Assembly (NCBI GenBank): GCA_033065855.1
Contig: JAVXUO010001818.1
Span: forward strand, 62,001-126,000
Length of the DNA stretch: 64,000 nucleotides
Direction: 5' to 3'
DNA from: Escallonia rubra
Taxonomy: Eukaryota > Streptophyta > Magnoliopsida > Escalloniales > Escalloniaceae
Made by a program: the position numbers and the translations under genes. Positions 1 to 11,520 of this stretch are shown piece by piece. Below the pieces are notes generated by a model. That model had not been told where the DNA came from and did not search any database. It saw only the letters and a program-made list of their open reading frames with translations. The first letter of the stretch is position 1. Each line of letters starts with the position of its first letter.

Positions 1-386
1 AGAATTCTTGGTAGCCATCTGTGCAACTCCCAACTCAGAAAATTCAGACGCACAAACTTCCAGGCTAAATCCCCCCAGACTATTCTGCCGGTATTAGTAA
101 TAAAACATTAACATCTCATCAAGAGTGCAATGCAACTACACTGGTGACGGAATCACAATACAACATAAAAAACGCAAGCAGAAAAGTGCATCATAAGTAG
201 TCATAATTACTGCAATTACACTTGTATTCATGGATTTCATGCCAATCTTTATCATATCCGAATAACGGTAGATTTTTTCATCGCAGTGACATAATACAAC
301 CCTTAGTATCAGTAGCAGCACAGAAATTCCACGGAGTGAACACATTGAGCAAGTTGAAAACTATGTAAAGATAAAGGGGACCATAC

Positions 387-490
387 CGCAAGCGAAAAAC
401 AGCGTGAGGCTTAAAAGGTTTCAGCTTTGCTGCGGTGATGCAGGCAAATGGTAGAGAATTTAGAACCGCAGCACTCAGTAAGATCACCAT
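387..490 (-). other. possible first coding exon, unrecognised gene
   Basis: On the minus strand an ATG at 490 opens about 34 codons that begin hydrophobic (MVILLSAAVLNSLPFACI) like a signal peptide or membrane segment, continue with a basic stretch (AAKLKPFKPHAVFRL), and meet a possible splice donor GTATGG at 386-385. The rest of the gene would lie at lower coordinates, outside the window or unrecognised. I do not know the family. It could equally be a chance open frame. Nothing else in 1-617 could be supported as a feature. Confidence 0.2.
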
Positions 491-617
491 AATTGTCTTC
501 GAGAAGGAGACGAAAAATTAGGATAGAAAGATGGAATCAGAACTGTCGTGGTAAATCACAACATCACCGCCTGTTTTTCTGGCAAAATACCGACAGGCCC
601 CCACCGTTACATTTCTT

Positions 618-1867
618 GGGTTAATTACACTCAAGTCCTGAAGTTAGGGTAAAATTATGGTTGAGGATATAAAGTTTGAATAGGTAGACCAATTACATGA
701 AATATGTTCAGCTCTGTCCATCCCGTTTTAAAATATATTTATTCGCTTGTTTCATGAATATGTATTGTTCAAATGTCAATACTACTCTTATACAGTATAT
801 AGGTATACTATACAAAATGTTGAAAACCTAATTTTCATATTAAGGTTTGAAACCTTAATTCCATAATTTTTAAACTATGATTAATTACACTCGTGTTCCT
901 GAGATTTGGGGTGAAATTATACGTGTATTCATAAGTTTGAAATATACACTTATGTTCTTTGACCTAATGAAAATACTGAAATACATAATGGTCTGGATGC
1001 AATGACCATAATGTCATCACTTACGAATATAATTCTTCAAACGCCACTCCTCCTCCCTTCAAATGCCATACTTCCTCCCAGCACCACCATCACCACCACT
1101 ACCCCTAAAACTTCTTTAGCTTCACAAAAAAAACACACACACACACGTCATTCTTCTTCCCTTCATCTCATCATACAGCCCTACCCGCTGCCACATTTAT
1201 CAAAGCCAAAACCCACCACATCCAATTGCTAAATTCTTAATCCTTAAAAAATTAAATCTACAAATAAACTCTATAAACAGCAGATCTCCATGGCTTGAGG
1301 CGGTCGTCAAGGCTGGAATATGACCCCTCGTAGCTATTCAGAGGATTGTCAAACTCACCATGGTGGCGGCTAGGTGGGGGCGACAAACAGGTGGCGGGAA
1401 GATGTGCACGACGATAGGATGGGAGCAAGGTGAGTGCATCGATGGGGAGTGGGAGGGTGGGTGTGGCAACGGAGTTGGGGGTACGACGACAGGAAAGGAT
1501 GAGGGTGGGTGCGGTGGCTGGAAGGGGAGGGTGGGTGAAGAGATGGGGATGAGGAAGGATGGGGGCAGCGACGCAGGGGGAGAAGGGTGGGGGGCAGCGG
1601 CGTGGTGGGGGAGTTGGAGAGACAGAGATGAGTTTTTTGGAAACTGTAATTTGAAAATGATAATTTTAAAAATTTTATATGGTATATACTTTGCATATAC
1701 AAAATGAGGGCAGTATTGTCATTTAAAAAATACGTATTGATGACATAAGTAAATACTATATTTTTATAACGGATCAGTGACGGAAGGACACAGATGTTAC
1801 CTTTTGAAACATTGTATCCTTGACTGTAATTTTACCCTAATATCAGGGACATAGATGTAATTAACCC
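618..1867. mobile_element. non-autonomous Mutator-like TIR element
   Basis: The ends form inverted repeats: the left end reads GGGTTAATTACA and continues ...TTAGGGTAAAATTA, and the reverse complement of the right end reads GGGTTAATTACA ... TTAGGGTAAAATTACA. A second copy of the left terminal sequence lies inside at about 881-965, so the left end looks duplicated or a nested relative is present. The interior (1000-1640) is CA/GT-rich low-complexity DNA with no transposase; frames there are compositional only. No target duplication could be matched, so the superfamily is a guess from the long inverted ends. Confidence 0.55.
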
Positions 1868-2211
1868 TTTAAATTATGATCCCCAAGTACCTATCTCTCT
1901 CATCTCTCTTTCTTTGTCCCCTTCAACTCCAACCACCACCACAACAACACCTCAACACCACCACCACAAATCACAATTATTGCACCATCGACCACCAATT
2001 AACACGACAACACCGTCACACACGTATGCATACACAAGTGCACATACTTACACATGTTCAAATCTTTTGCACACAAACACACAGCAGCCACCGTTAACGA
2101 CGGTGTTCCATATGCCACAAATCCTTCCTCCGCAGTCAAAGAATTGAAAAATCAATTGCAATGCACGGTGGTACGATTGCACAACAAAGTCAAATTTTCA
2201 GAAACCTCTGT
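1868..2211. other. intergenic, CA-rich
   Basis: CA-rich low-complexity DNA between two transposons. Short open frames rich in T, H and Q are compositional. No gene or element end was seen. Confidence 0.5.
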
Positions 2212-2440
2212 CACTACAAGAAAAAAACACTTTTAGCGACGGATTTTATTCCGTCGCTAAAAGTGCCATTTATTGACGGATTACGATGTCGGCAAAATTC
2301 TGTCGCTAAAACTTTTTAGTGACGGAAATTTCCGTCGCTAAAAAGTTTTAACGACGGATTTTGTCAACGTTCTTTTACTGACGGAATTTTTCGTCACTAA
2401 ATGTTTTTATTCCGTTGGTAAAAATGCTTTTCGATTTTTT
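2212..2440. repeat. CACTA left subterminal repeats
   Basis: About eight copies of a motif close to TTTAGCGACGGA, in alternating orientation, fill the first 230 bases of the element and can pair as hairpins. In the family such motifs are transposase-binding sites. Confidence 0.75.
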
Positions 2441-2609
2441 TTTGGTACAATATTTCGGAAATGCTATTAAAAACCATAATCCTCCTTACTTTCTCACGGC
2501 CGCACCTATTCTTCTCTTCCTTCCCACTCTCTCACACTCGGCTTATCCACAGTAGGTCGTCGCCTACCTCCGCTGCCTTTCTTCTTCCTCGACGGCATCA
2601 TCACCATAG

Positions 2610-2755
2610 TGACAAATTCGGCATTCGGAAATTATTCGGCATGGACAATAATACGGAATTCGGGAATTATTCGGAGAATTTCGTCATCGAATCGGAAATA
2701 ATTCGGTGGAATAACAAAATTCGTATAGTAAGTCGGGAATAATTCGGTAATTAAT
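2610..2755. repeat. degenerate ATTCGG-motif array
   Basis: A run of imperfect repeats built on AATTATTCGG, with spacing of roughly 10-20 bases, stands out as CpG-bearing sequence in AT-rich surroundings inside the CACTA element. Function unknown. Confidence 0.6.
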
Positions 2756-2944
2756 CGTTCAGGTTACAATAGCTTTAAATGTATGAAATTTGTAAACTAT
2801 GTAATGAAAATGACAAAAATGTAAGAACTCTTTTACTCTTTTAAGTGATGGGTAAAAAGAATGAGAGAGTATGTTTGGAAGTGTTACATAATTATGTGTG
2901 GTTTATATTTATTTACTTTTGCTGAACTTAAGTAGGAGTTATTG

Positions 2945-3041
2945 AATGGTCTGATGGCACGGACATGTGCTAAAATTCAGTAACATTACCATTACCCGGG
3001 TTCGAAACCAAGGGAATGCGTGCAACCTTTATTTTTTTAAG
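2945..3041 (+). mobile_element. possible SINE remnant
   Basis: A tRNA-like segment contains a weak box A (around GATGGCACGG) and a good box B (GGGTTCGAAACC near 2999) and ends in a T-rich tail. It is short and decayed. It could be chance, since box B alone is not decisive. Confidence 0.35.
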
Positions 3042-3059
3042 ACAAAAGGGGAGCAACTT

Positions 3060-3225
3060 TAAATCGCGATATATTCAGAAATATCGCGATAAATTCGTTA
3101 ATCTCGCGATAATCGTGATTAGCTCGCGAATATTTCAAACATTCGCGATAAATTCGCGTTTAGAACTTTCTATCAATTTGTCGCGATAAATTCGCGAAAA
3201 TCGCCAATTTATCGCGAACATTGTT
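3060..3225. repeat. degenerate TCGCGATAAATTCGCG array
   Basis: About ten imperfect copies of a partly palindromic motif near TCGCGATAAATTCGCG follow one another. It is distinct from the ATTCGG array about 300 bases to the left but has the same character: CG steps embedded in AT-rich sequence. Confidence 0.65.
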
Positions 3226-3553
3226 ACTATGATCATCACCCCAACCACGGCCCACTGCCTTGCTGCCGCCGCCCCAACCAGCGCTCCCTCCGCGTCTACC
3301 AAGCAACATCTTTTTCCTGATACCACACTGGTTCTTTACTTCTAAAATTTTTTGGTTCTTTAATTCTACATAAGATCCCACTATGTGTGTTGTGTGTCTA
3401 CATGATTTGATTCTATTATCCTTTCATTAAGTTTGCTAACTTTAAATTAGATCTTTGATGTTAGTAAATGGAACATCTATCTAGATCTGGTTTTATTGGC
3501 TGGTTGTAAAAAGGCTTTATATGAATCGCTTGTTTATTATTTTGCTGTTGTAG

Positions 3554-3629
3554 AAATTTATTTTGAAACTGGATTTACACCATGACAAAGGCAAGCGGAA
3601 GGCCATGAAGACGATCTCTATTCTTGCAG
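3554..3629 (+). pseudogene. captured exon of a heavy-metal-associated (HMA/HIPP) protein
   Basis: After a good splice acceptor (TTGTTGTAG) the frame reads KFILKLDLHHDKGKRKAM followed by KTISILAG, then a GT donor. This matches the second exon of plant HIPP-type proteins, whose HMA fold opens with a strand like VVLKLDLHDDKAKQKAMK. In this subfamily the metal-binding CxxC is usually absent, as here. No following exon for the rest of the HMA domain was found within the next kilobase, so this is a fragment. It lies inside the CACTA element and is probably transduplicated from a host gene. Confidence 0.55.
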
Positions 3630-4517
3630 GTGTCACATCATTCTCTTAGAGTTTCGAGTGAAGTTGTTCCTAATGTGTTTGCTTGATAACTGAAAAGGAA
3701 AAAGAGCTATGTTCGGCAGTAATTTCGTGATGATTGGTCATTTAGTTTAATTTTCGGATTTAGTGGACAGGAAGAACAAAGAAATGTTTGTCCAAGTAAA
3801 AAAGTTTAGTAAAAGTTTTATCTCAGTTCTAATTCTTCAATTAGATCTCATAGTCATGACATTGCGAGAGGACTTCTTGCGGTGACATTTCTTCTGGTTC
3901 TTAATTGTTTGAGTAATTTCCCAAAAAAAAATTCTTGGCTAATCTTTGCTGGCTTGTTAAGAGGACTGACTCTTCCAGTCACATTTGCTTACCCTTGCTT
4001 CTTATGGGTTCTCATATAAAGGCTAACCAAGTTCAGCTTCAATTGGTATCTAAACTGGACCCTAGGTTGGGCATTGCTTTTAGCTTGGTGGTATTTGGAG
4101 TATTGTCAACAGCAGACTTAAGCTAAAGTTCTTTGAACCCATCTGAAATGGAAACAAGTTTACTTTTACTAAGTATGGTCATCATGTTGTGATTTTGAGA
4201 TTGCTTTGCTTCAAGTGATGACATAAAGTGAGGATGACAGTGTTGTAACATTCTCTGGATCAACAACATAAATGATATTGCTATTTTGGAAATCAAAATG
4301 TGCCTTGAACATAACTAGTCATGAAATATACACACTTGGCTTCATATTGTGTGGCCTGAACAAATCAGATTCATATTGATAATGATAATCTATCTATCCA
4401 AAGTCAAATCATGTCAAGGCACTAGTTGTTATGGACTCTAAGAAAGAAAATCATAATTCCCCTTAATAAAGGTTGAATACAAATATTGTATATAAAGAGT
4501 ACATGGGTAGGTGTAGC
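3630..4517. other. CACTA interior, no recognised gene
   Basis: AT-rich DNA with a 63-codon open frame at 3935-4126 that contains a plausible peptide (LQLVSKLDPRLGIAF). It may be another captured exon, but I do not recognise the family. Confidence 0.3.
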
Positions 4518-5275
4518 TGTAAAACCCCGAAAAATCCCGATATATTTTATGGGCTAATTTAACTTTTTAACGTTGAATTAATACTATTCCTATTATTATT
4601 TCTCTTAACATACTTTTTAGCGGCGAATTTGGGGAACACTATAAGTTATGATCTTTACCGATATTTTTATAATCATAAGACATAATTTAACGTTAACAGA
4701 TATTATTGATAGTGAATGAAATATTAAGCGAAAATTAACGTTATCGTTAACAGTATTTTAGAAAATCTTAGCGATAAGTTATTGAAAATATCAGTGCGCT
4801 GGCGACGATCTGCGAAACAAAATAGTGTAATAACCCTTAACAAGTTTTAAAAACAAGTGTTGGACCTTTTTAGTAAAAAGAGGAAACTCGGGTAGAAGTT
4901 AGATTAATTTACAAAGAAAATGAGGGTTATTTGTAATTCCGTAGCTTAGGGTTATATTTATATTTCTATTTGCATTAGCAGCCGACCCTAATTTCTCCTA
5001 ACAAGATTCCGGAGAGCGGCTGAAGGAGGAAGAGTGGAGGGACTCGGCAGAGAAGAGAGAAGACGCAATTGCTGTGGAGAAGGAGAGAGAGAGGAAGAGA
5101 AGTGCTCTTGCAAAAAGGGGAGAAGAAGAAAGACGCAGAGGAAAACAGAGAGAGAGAGAGATGGAGAGGAAGGGCCAAGCATGGTCCCCCGTAATCCGGC
5201 TAAGCAAATCAAAACCTTCGGTAAGCCTTCTCTTGGTTTACAGAATTCAGTAGATTTCGTTATTGTATTGTATAC

Positions 5276-5856
5276 TGTCATGTCCCCAAGACATGAAGTG
5301 GAAGCACTTGAGAGTGATGCTGCAGTGGAGGAACAAATAGCTGAAGGTGAAGATCAAGGTGGTGCCAGTGAGCTGGAAGGAGCTACAAGGAGCAAGCCCA
5401 AGGTCAAGATTCGCATTACAAGATCTGGCAGAAGACCTATAATCAATCAAGAAGGAACAACTCCAGCTTAAGGTTTGTAACAGAGCTTGGCGGTAGTTTC
5501 AGACGACATCGTTTGGACTTGGCCACAATAACAGGAGACGACAACGTTTAGTTCCAACTTGTAATTCTTTTAAAATGGCTTTAGCGACCATTGTTAGTAT
5601 TCAGTTTTGGCGCTTGAGCCAAAACTTTCATTTGAATTCTGTTTTGCTTTTTAGGCATGAGGCAAGCCAGAGAGATTCACATTTTTTTATGCAAAATTGG
5701 AATTGTAAATCTTCTCTCTACAAACTCTTGTTCTCTCTCTTCTGAACTCTCTTCTTCATCAATAAGATTATCTGTTTTATCCTTTCTTGCGTAAGTGTGA
5801 GATGAATATGTTATCCATGGCTACGAAATTCAGTAGCATCTCTTCGATATGTTACA
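5276..5856 (+). repeat. chromovirus 5' LTR
   Basis: Starts TGTCATGTCCCC, ends TATGTTACA directly before the primer-binding site. Its first 190 bases encode the same protein tail as the 3' LTR. Confidence 0.92.
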
Positions 5857-5949
5857 ACTGGTATCAGAGCTTCTTAACGAGGGCCTGAACTAGTCCTTAG
5901 CTGTAGCAATTTGCATTTCATTTCGTTCTAACCTAGAAGGAAACCGACG

Positions 5950-7010
5950 GCCATTGAAGATGCCGCGATCAGTGAAGAACAACCAGCTCGTTGAAGTTGA
6001 ACATCAGGAAGTTCAGGAGGTGTTGGGAACTCGATTGGCAATGTATGACGTTCGTATGGCTTCTATCGAAGCTACCATGGGAGATATGCAGAGAGGCTTC
6101 CCTGATCTTAAGTTTGAGCTGTCCAAATTTATGGCTCAGACGAATGCTCGAGTGGAAGCTCAGTCCAAGTCTACCTCAGACCGTGGAGAGCCTAGCCAAA
6201 AGAATAACAGATCTTATTATAATCACCAGCAGAACACTCCACCGCCTTTTACAGGTAACCTACCACCTCCTAGGTTACCTAAGCTCTCATTTCCAAGGTT
6301 CAGTGGTGATGACCCTAGGGGTTGGGTGCGTAAGGCTGAGCAGTATTTCGATTTGTGTCCTGTGCATGAGGACTTCAAGGTTGCTTATGCCTCGGTCCAT
6401 TTCGATGCTCAGGCAGAGCACTGGTATGCTGCTTATATTAAGCCAATAGAGAATGTAGATTGGGACTCCTTTGTGAGGGATTTGTATGCTAGGTTCTCAG
6501 TTTTAACTGGAGTAAGTGTGTTGGGAGAGTTCAATAAACTCCAACAAAGTGGAACAGTCGATGATTACTTCAACAGATTTGAAGCATTACGAGCTCAAGT
6601 AGTGCAGGAATTTGACTATTTGGATGAGTCTTATTTTTGCATGAGTTTTATTGGTGGATTAAGGCCTGAGATCCAGAGTATAGTGGAACAGTTTGAGGTG
6701 GGAAGTCTTACTAAGGCTATACACATAGCCCGAAGAGAAGAAGTGGCAATCCAAAATTTGCTTAGAGGCCACAAGTCTTTGCATACTGCAGTCACCATAT
6801 CAAACTACACACATACTCCCTATAAGCCTACCTTCACCAACCCTGGACCATCCTATAAACCTACAGCTCCTATAACAATAGCCAAAACAGCCACAGCTCC
6901 TTATATGCCATTAAAACCTCCAGCCCTACCTTACATCAACAGTCTCCAAAGAGGCCTACTACTAACTCCACCTAGACCTCCCCAAAGATCTAATCAATTG
7001 TCTACATAGG
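5950..7010 (+). pseudogene. chromovirus gag region (fossil)
   Basis: Encodes a retrotransposon gag: a helical N-terminus, then the PRFSGDDPRGWVRKAEQYFD segment and the capsid-like stretch containing EHWYAAYIKP and FNKLQQSGTVDDYFNRFEAL. The C-terminal part is rich in P and T. In the life cycle it would form the particle. Part of the broken chromovirus. Confidence 0.85.
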
Positions 7011-7269
7011 AACATCAAATTAGGATGAATCAAAGACTACGCTTCAGGTGTGGAGCTAAGTTCGAGCCAAATCACAAGAGTGTGTGCCCTATGAGGTCTA
7101 TAGCTATGATAATAGCTGAGGACACAGAGGATGAGGAATCTGCTGAAATGAGAAATGATGAAAGGGAACAGTTAGGGGAGCCTAACGATTCTGACCTTTC
7201 CCCCAACAATGAACATGAGATTAATGTACATGCACTAGTAGGCAACAATACTCACCACACCATTAGAAT

Positions 7270-10200
7270 ATTGGGACAAGTTGGGAATAAGGTGTTTAGT
7301 ATCTTGATTGACACTGGGTCTACAGATAATTTCTTAGACCCTAAATCTGCTGAGAAGCTTGGTTGTGTGCTGGAAGACACTCCCCCCCCTCACTGTTGCA
7401 GTAGCTAATGGAGCTAGGCTCAAAACAGATACTGCGTGTAAGGAATTTAAATGGCGTATGGGATCACAGGATTTTAAGTCCAGTATGAGAATACTTCCAT
7501 TAGGGGGATGTGATTGTGTGTTAGGCATGCAGTGGTTAAGAAAGTTTGGGAGTGTGAATTTTAATTTTGAAAAGAACCAAATTTCCTTCGAGCACCAAGG
7601 CAAGTTAGTTATCCTTAAAGGTGGAGAGTTTAAGGGAACAACTATCAAAATGATCACTGCCCAAGCTATGCACCATGGCTTGTGTATTAGGCATGCAGTG
7701 GTTAAGAAAGTTTGGGAGTGTGAATTTTAATTTTGAAAAGAACCAAATTTCCTTCGAGCACCAAGGCAAGTTAGTTATCCTTAAAGGTGGAGAGTTTAAG
7801 GGGACAACTATCAAAATGATCACTGCCAAAGCTATGCACCATGTGATTGTCTGTTAGACATGCACTGGTTAAGAAAGTTTGAGAGTGTGAATTTTAATTG
7901 GGAAAAGAACCAAATTTCCTTCGAGAACCAGGGCAGGTTAGTTATCCTTAAAGGTGGAGAGTTTAAGGGAACAACTATCAAAATGATCACTGCCCAAGCT
8001 ATGCACAAGTTGATCCAAGGAAATGCAGGCATTATGTTTGGACAAATATATGCAGTCACCTTGACTCCAAAGGACAGTGATGTTCCAATGGAGATCCAAG
8101 GCCTACTCAATGCCTACCAAGATGTCTTTGAAGAATCAAAGGATCTTCCCCCTCAAAGAACCAATGATCATCATATCAGATTGGAGGAAGGGGCTAAACC
8201 TGTAAATCTGAGACCTTACAGGGTATCCTTTGTACAGAAGAATGAGATTGAGAAAATCATTTCAGAACTATTGCAGACAGGTATCATTCAACACAGCACT
8301 TCACCATTTGCTTCACCTATATTACTAGTCAAAAAGAAGGATGGGAGTTGGAGACTCTGTGTAGATTACATAGAACTTAACAAGTTGACCATCAAGGGCA
8401 GGTATCCAATTCCTGTAATTGATGATTTACTTGATGAGTTGCAAGGTTCAACTATTTTTTCTAAGTTGGATCTCAAGAGTGGGTACCATCAAATCAGAGT
8501 GATAAGGGAAGACCAACATAAGACTGCATTTAGAACTCATGAAGGTCACTACGAATTCAAAGTGATGCCTTTTGGCCTCACAAATGCTCCCTCAACCTTT
8601 CAATCACTCATGAACACCATTTTTCAACCTTATTTGAGGAGGTTTGTCTTAGTTTTTTTTTTTATGATATCCTAGTCTATAGTCAAGACTTGGATTCTCA
8701 CCAAATTCATTTGAAGGTTGTATTGGACATACTCAGAGCTAACACTTTATATGCCAAAGAAAGTAAGTGTATATTTGCTCAGGAACAGGTGGAGTACCTT
8801 GGACATTTGATAAATGGTGATGGAGTTTCCACAGACTCCAGCAAAGTGACAGCCATGTTAGATTGGCCTACTCCCAAAACACTGAAGAATTTAAGGGGAT
8901 TTCTTGGGCTGACTGGCTACTACAGAAAGTTTGTACAATATTATGGTGTAATCAGCAAGCCTCTTACCAACCTACTCAAGAAGGATGCCTTCCAATGGAG
9001 TGCAACAGCTGAATAGGCCTTCACAGCACTTAAGCAAGCTATGTCTACTACCCCTGTTTTAGCATTACCTGATTTTTCCCTTGCATTTGAAGTGGAGACT
9101 GATGCATGTGATATGGGGATTGGAGCTGTTCTTATGTAAATGAGCAGACCCCTTGCTTATATCAGCAAAGCTTTAGGGGTCAAGAATCTAGGTTTGTCAA
9201 CCTATGAGAAGGAATTATTGGCATTAGTTCATGTTGTTACTAAGTGGAGCTTTTACTTATGTCATTCTCACTTTATTGTGAGGACTGGTCACAGTAGCTT
9301 GAAGTACCTACTTGGCCAAAGGGTAACTTCACTGTTGCAGCAAAAGCTACTATCTAAATTGCTTGGGTTTGACTTTGAGATACAGTACAAGAGGGGAATT
9401 GAGAACTCTGTAGCTGATGCCCTATCTAGGCTGCCACAACAACACTCCGAAGAGTGCAATGCCATCACTACCATCACTCCATTATGGCACCAAGAACTGC
9501 AGGACAGCTTAGAAGCAGATGAGCAGGCACAACAGGCCATTCAAGAACTTGTGCTTGATCCTATGGCCACCTCATTTTATACTTATCAAGGGGGTATACT
9601 GAGGTATAAGGGTAAGGTGTATGTTGGTACCCAAGGCCAGCTGAGGAGCCAGATTTTGGAAGAATTACATTCTTCAGGTGTGGGGGGACATTCAGGTATG
9701 CACAATACCTATAAAAGGGCTACTATGTTCTTCTTTTGGCCTGGTATGAAACCAATGGTACTGCAATTGGTGAAGGAATGCCATGTTTGCCAACAGAATA
9801 AACATGAAAATGTCCCTTATCCAGGGCAGCTACAACCTCTCTCCATACCTAACCAACTGTGAACTCATATCTCCATGGATTTTATTGAGGGCTTACCTAA
9901 ATCCTTTGGTAAAGATTCAATACTAGTGGTGGTAGATCGACTGAGCAAATATGCTCACTTCATTGGCCTGACTCATCCTTTCACTGCTGAGGTTATAGCT
10001 AATCACTTCTTTGATGTGGTTTTCAAGTTGCATGGGATGCCAGAGTCCATAGTGAGTGACAGGGACAAGATCTTCTTGTCACACTTTTGGACTAAGCTCT
10101 TCAAACTATTAGGGACTAAGCTTAATCACAGTACAACTTATCACCCAGAAAGTGATGGTCAAACAGAATGAGTTAATCACTGCTTGGAAAACTATTTGAG

Positions 10201-10935
10201 ATGCATGTGCAGTGAGAGGCCTAATCAGTGGGCTAGGTGGTTGTCCTTAGCAGAGTACTGGTACAATACCAACTATCACTCAGCCATCCAAATGACACCG
10301 TTCGAAGCTGTATATGGTTATAAACCAAGACTCCCTAGTCTCACCTCTCCTGAAACCACCAATTTTGAAGAGCTGGACAACTATTTGCGCAGCAGAGGTA
10401 AGGTGCTAACACTACTCAAGGACCATTTGGTCCTAGCTCAGTCAAGAATGCGGCAATATGCTAATTTGCATAGGACTGAAAGATCCTTTGATGTTGGCGA
10501 TTGGGTTTACCTTAGACTGCAACCTTACAGGCAAACTACTCTAGCACTCAGGAAGAATCTTAAGCTATCCCCAAGGTTTTATGGGCTCTATCAGGTTCTG
10601 CAGAAAAATTGGCCAGGTAGCATACAAATTGTAACTACCAGAATCCTGTTCAGTTCATCCAGTTTTTCACGTATCCTTATTGAAGAAACGGTTGGGACCT
10701 CATGCCCCTACCTCATCCCAATTGCCTCCCCTTGGCACTGAAGGTCAGTTTTTAATAGAACATGTGGCCATCATGGATCACAGAATTGTTAAACGAGGTA
10801 ATGAAGCAGCAGCCCATATATTGGTTCAATGGTCTAATGCTAGTCAGGGTGATGCAACTTGGGAGGACTGGGACGTTATGAAGGCTCGCTTTCCTAATTG
10901 GAACCCTTGGGGACAAGGGTTTGGTAAAGGAGGAG
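7270..10935 (+). pseudogene. chromovirus pol region: protease, RT, RNase H, integrase, chromodomain (fossil)
   Basis: Domains in order: aspartic protease (ILIDTGSTDNFL, about 7300), reverse transcriptase ([14 protein letters not shown], about 8460), RNase H (about 9030-9430), the integrase zinc-binding module (GGHSGMHNTYKR ... CHVCQQNK, about 9680-9800) and catalytic core ([10 protein letters not shown] ... [12 protein letters not shown], about 9870-10170), then a chromodomain (VQWSNASQGDATWED, about 10825). A segment between protease and reverse transcriptase is repeated three times. Several breaks; not functional as it stands. Confidence 0.88.
7521..8010 (+). repeat. three tandem ~167-bp units inside the chromovirus
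   Basis: The segment starting near TTAGGCATGCAGTGGTTAAG occurs at about 7521, 7687 and 7854. Units 1 and 2 are almost identical; unit 3 is more diverged. Confidence 0.9.
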
Positions 10936-10939
10936 GGAA

Positions 10940-11520
10940 TGTCATGTCCCCAAGACCTGCAGTGGAAGAACAGATAACTGAGAGTGAGGCTGCAGTGGAG
11001 GAACAGATAGCTGAAGGTGAAGATCAAGGTGCCAGTGAGCTGGAAGGAGCTAAAAGGAGCAAGCCCAAGGTCAAGATTCGCATTACAAGATCTGGCAGAA
11101 GACTTATAATCAATCAAGAAGGAACAACTCCAGCTTAAGGTTTGTAACAGAGCTTGGCGGTAGTTTCAGACGACATCGTTTGAACTTGGCCACAATAACA
11201 GGAGACGACAACGTTTAGTTCCAACTTGTAATTCTTTTAAAATGACTTTAGTGACCATTGTTTGTATTCAGTTTTGGCGCTTGAGCCAAAACTTTCATTT
11301 GAATTCTGTTTTGCTTTTAGGCGTGGGGAAGCCAGAGACATTCACGTTTTTTGCATATTGGAATTGAAACTCTTCTCTCTACCAACTCTCTGTTCTCTCT
11401 CTCTTCTGAACCCTCTTCTTCTGCATTAAGCTTCTCTGTTTCTTCCTTTCTTGCGTAAGTGTGAGATGAATATGTTATCCATGGCTGCAAAATTCAGTAG
11501 CATCTCTCTGATATGCTACA
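10940..11520 (+). repeat. chromovirus 3' LTR
   Basis: Pairs with the 5' LTR over its whole length and ends ATATGCTACA. The pol reading frame runs on into its first 190-200 bases, giving a tail with PKVKIRITRSGRR. Confidence 0.92.

Larger units (their letters stand above)
5276..11520 (+). mobile_element. Ty3/Gypsy chromovirus, full-length but broken
   Basis: A 6.2-kb element with two 581-bp LTRs, a tRNA-Met type primer site (TGGTATCAGAGC, 5859-5870), a purine-rich tract just before the 3' LTR, and a perfect target duplication TATAC on both sides (5271-5275 and 11521-11525). Coding order is gag, protease, reverse transcriptase, RNase H, integrase, chromodomain, which marks a chromovirus. LTRs differ at perhaps 5-7% of positions by eye, so it is not recent. 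The coding region carries several breaks. It sits inside the solo LTR and is younger than it. Confidence 0.92.

Noticed and set aside
1360-1707. Overlapping frames of over 100 codons on both strands
   Set aside because: G-rich low-complexity DNA inside a TIR element; long frames on both strands reflect composition, with no domain.
5034-5471. Open frame of 145 codons rich in E, R and K
   Set aside because: It spans the junction between the solo LTR and the chromovirus 5' LTR; its front is GA-rich low-complexity sequence and its end is the LTR-encoded tail.
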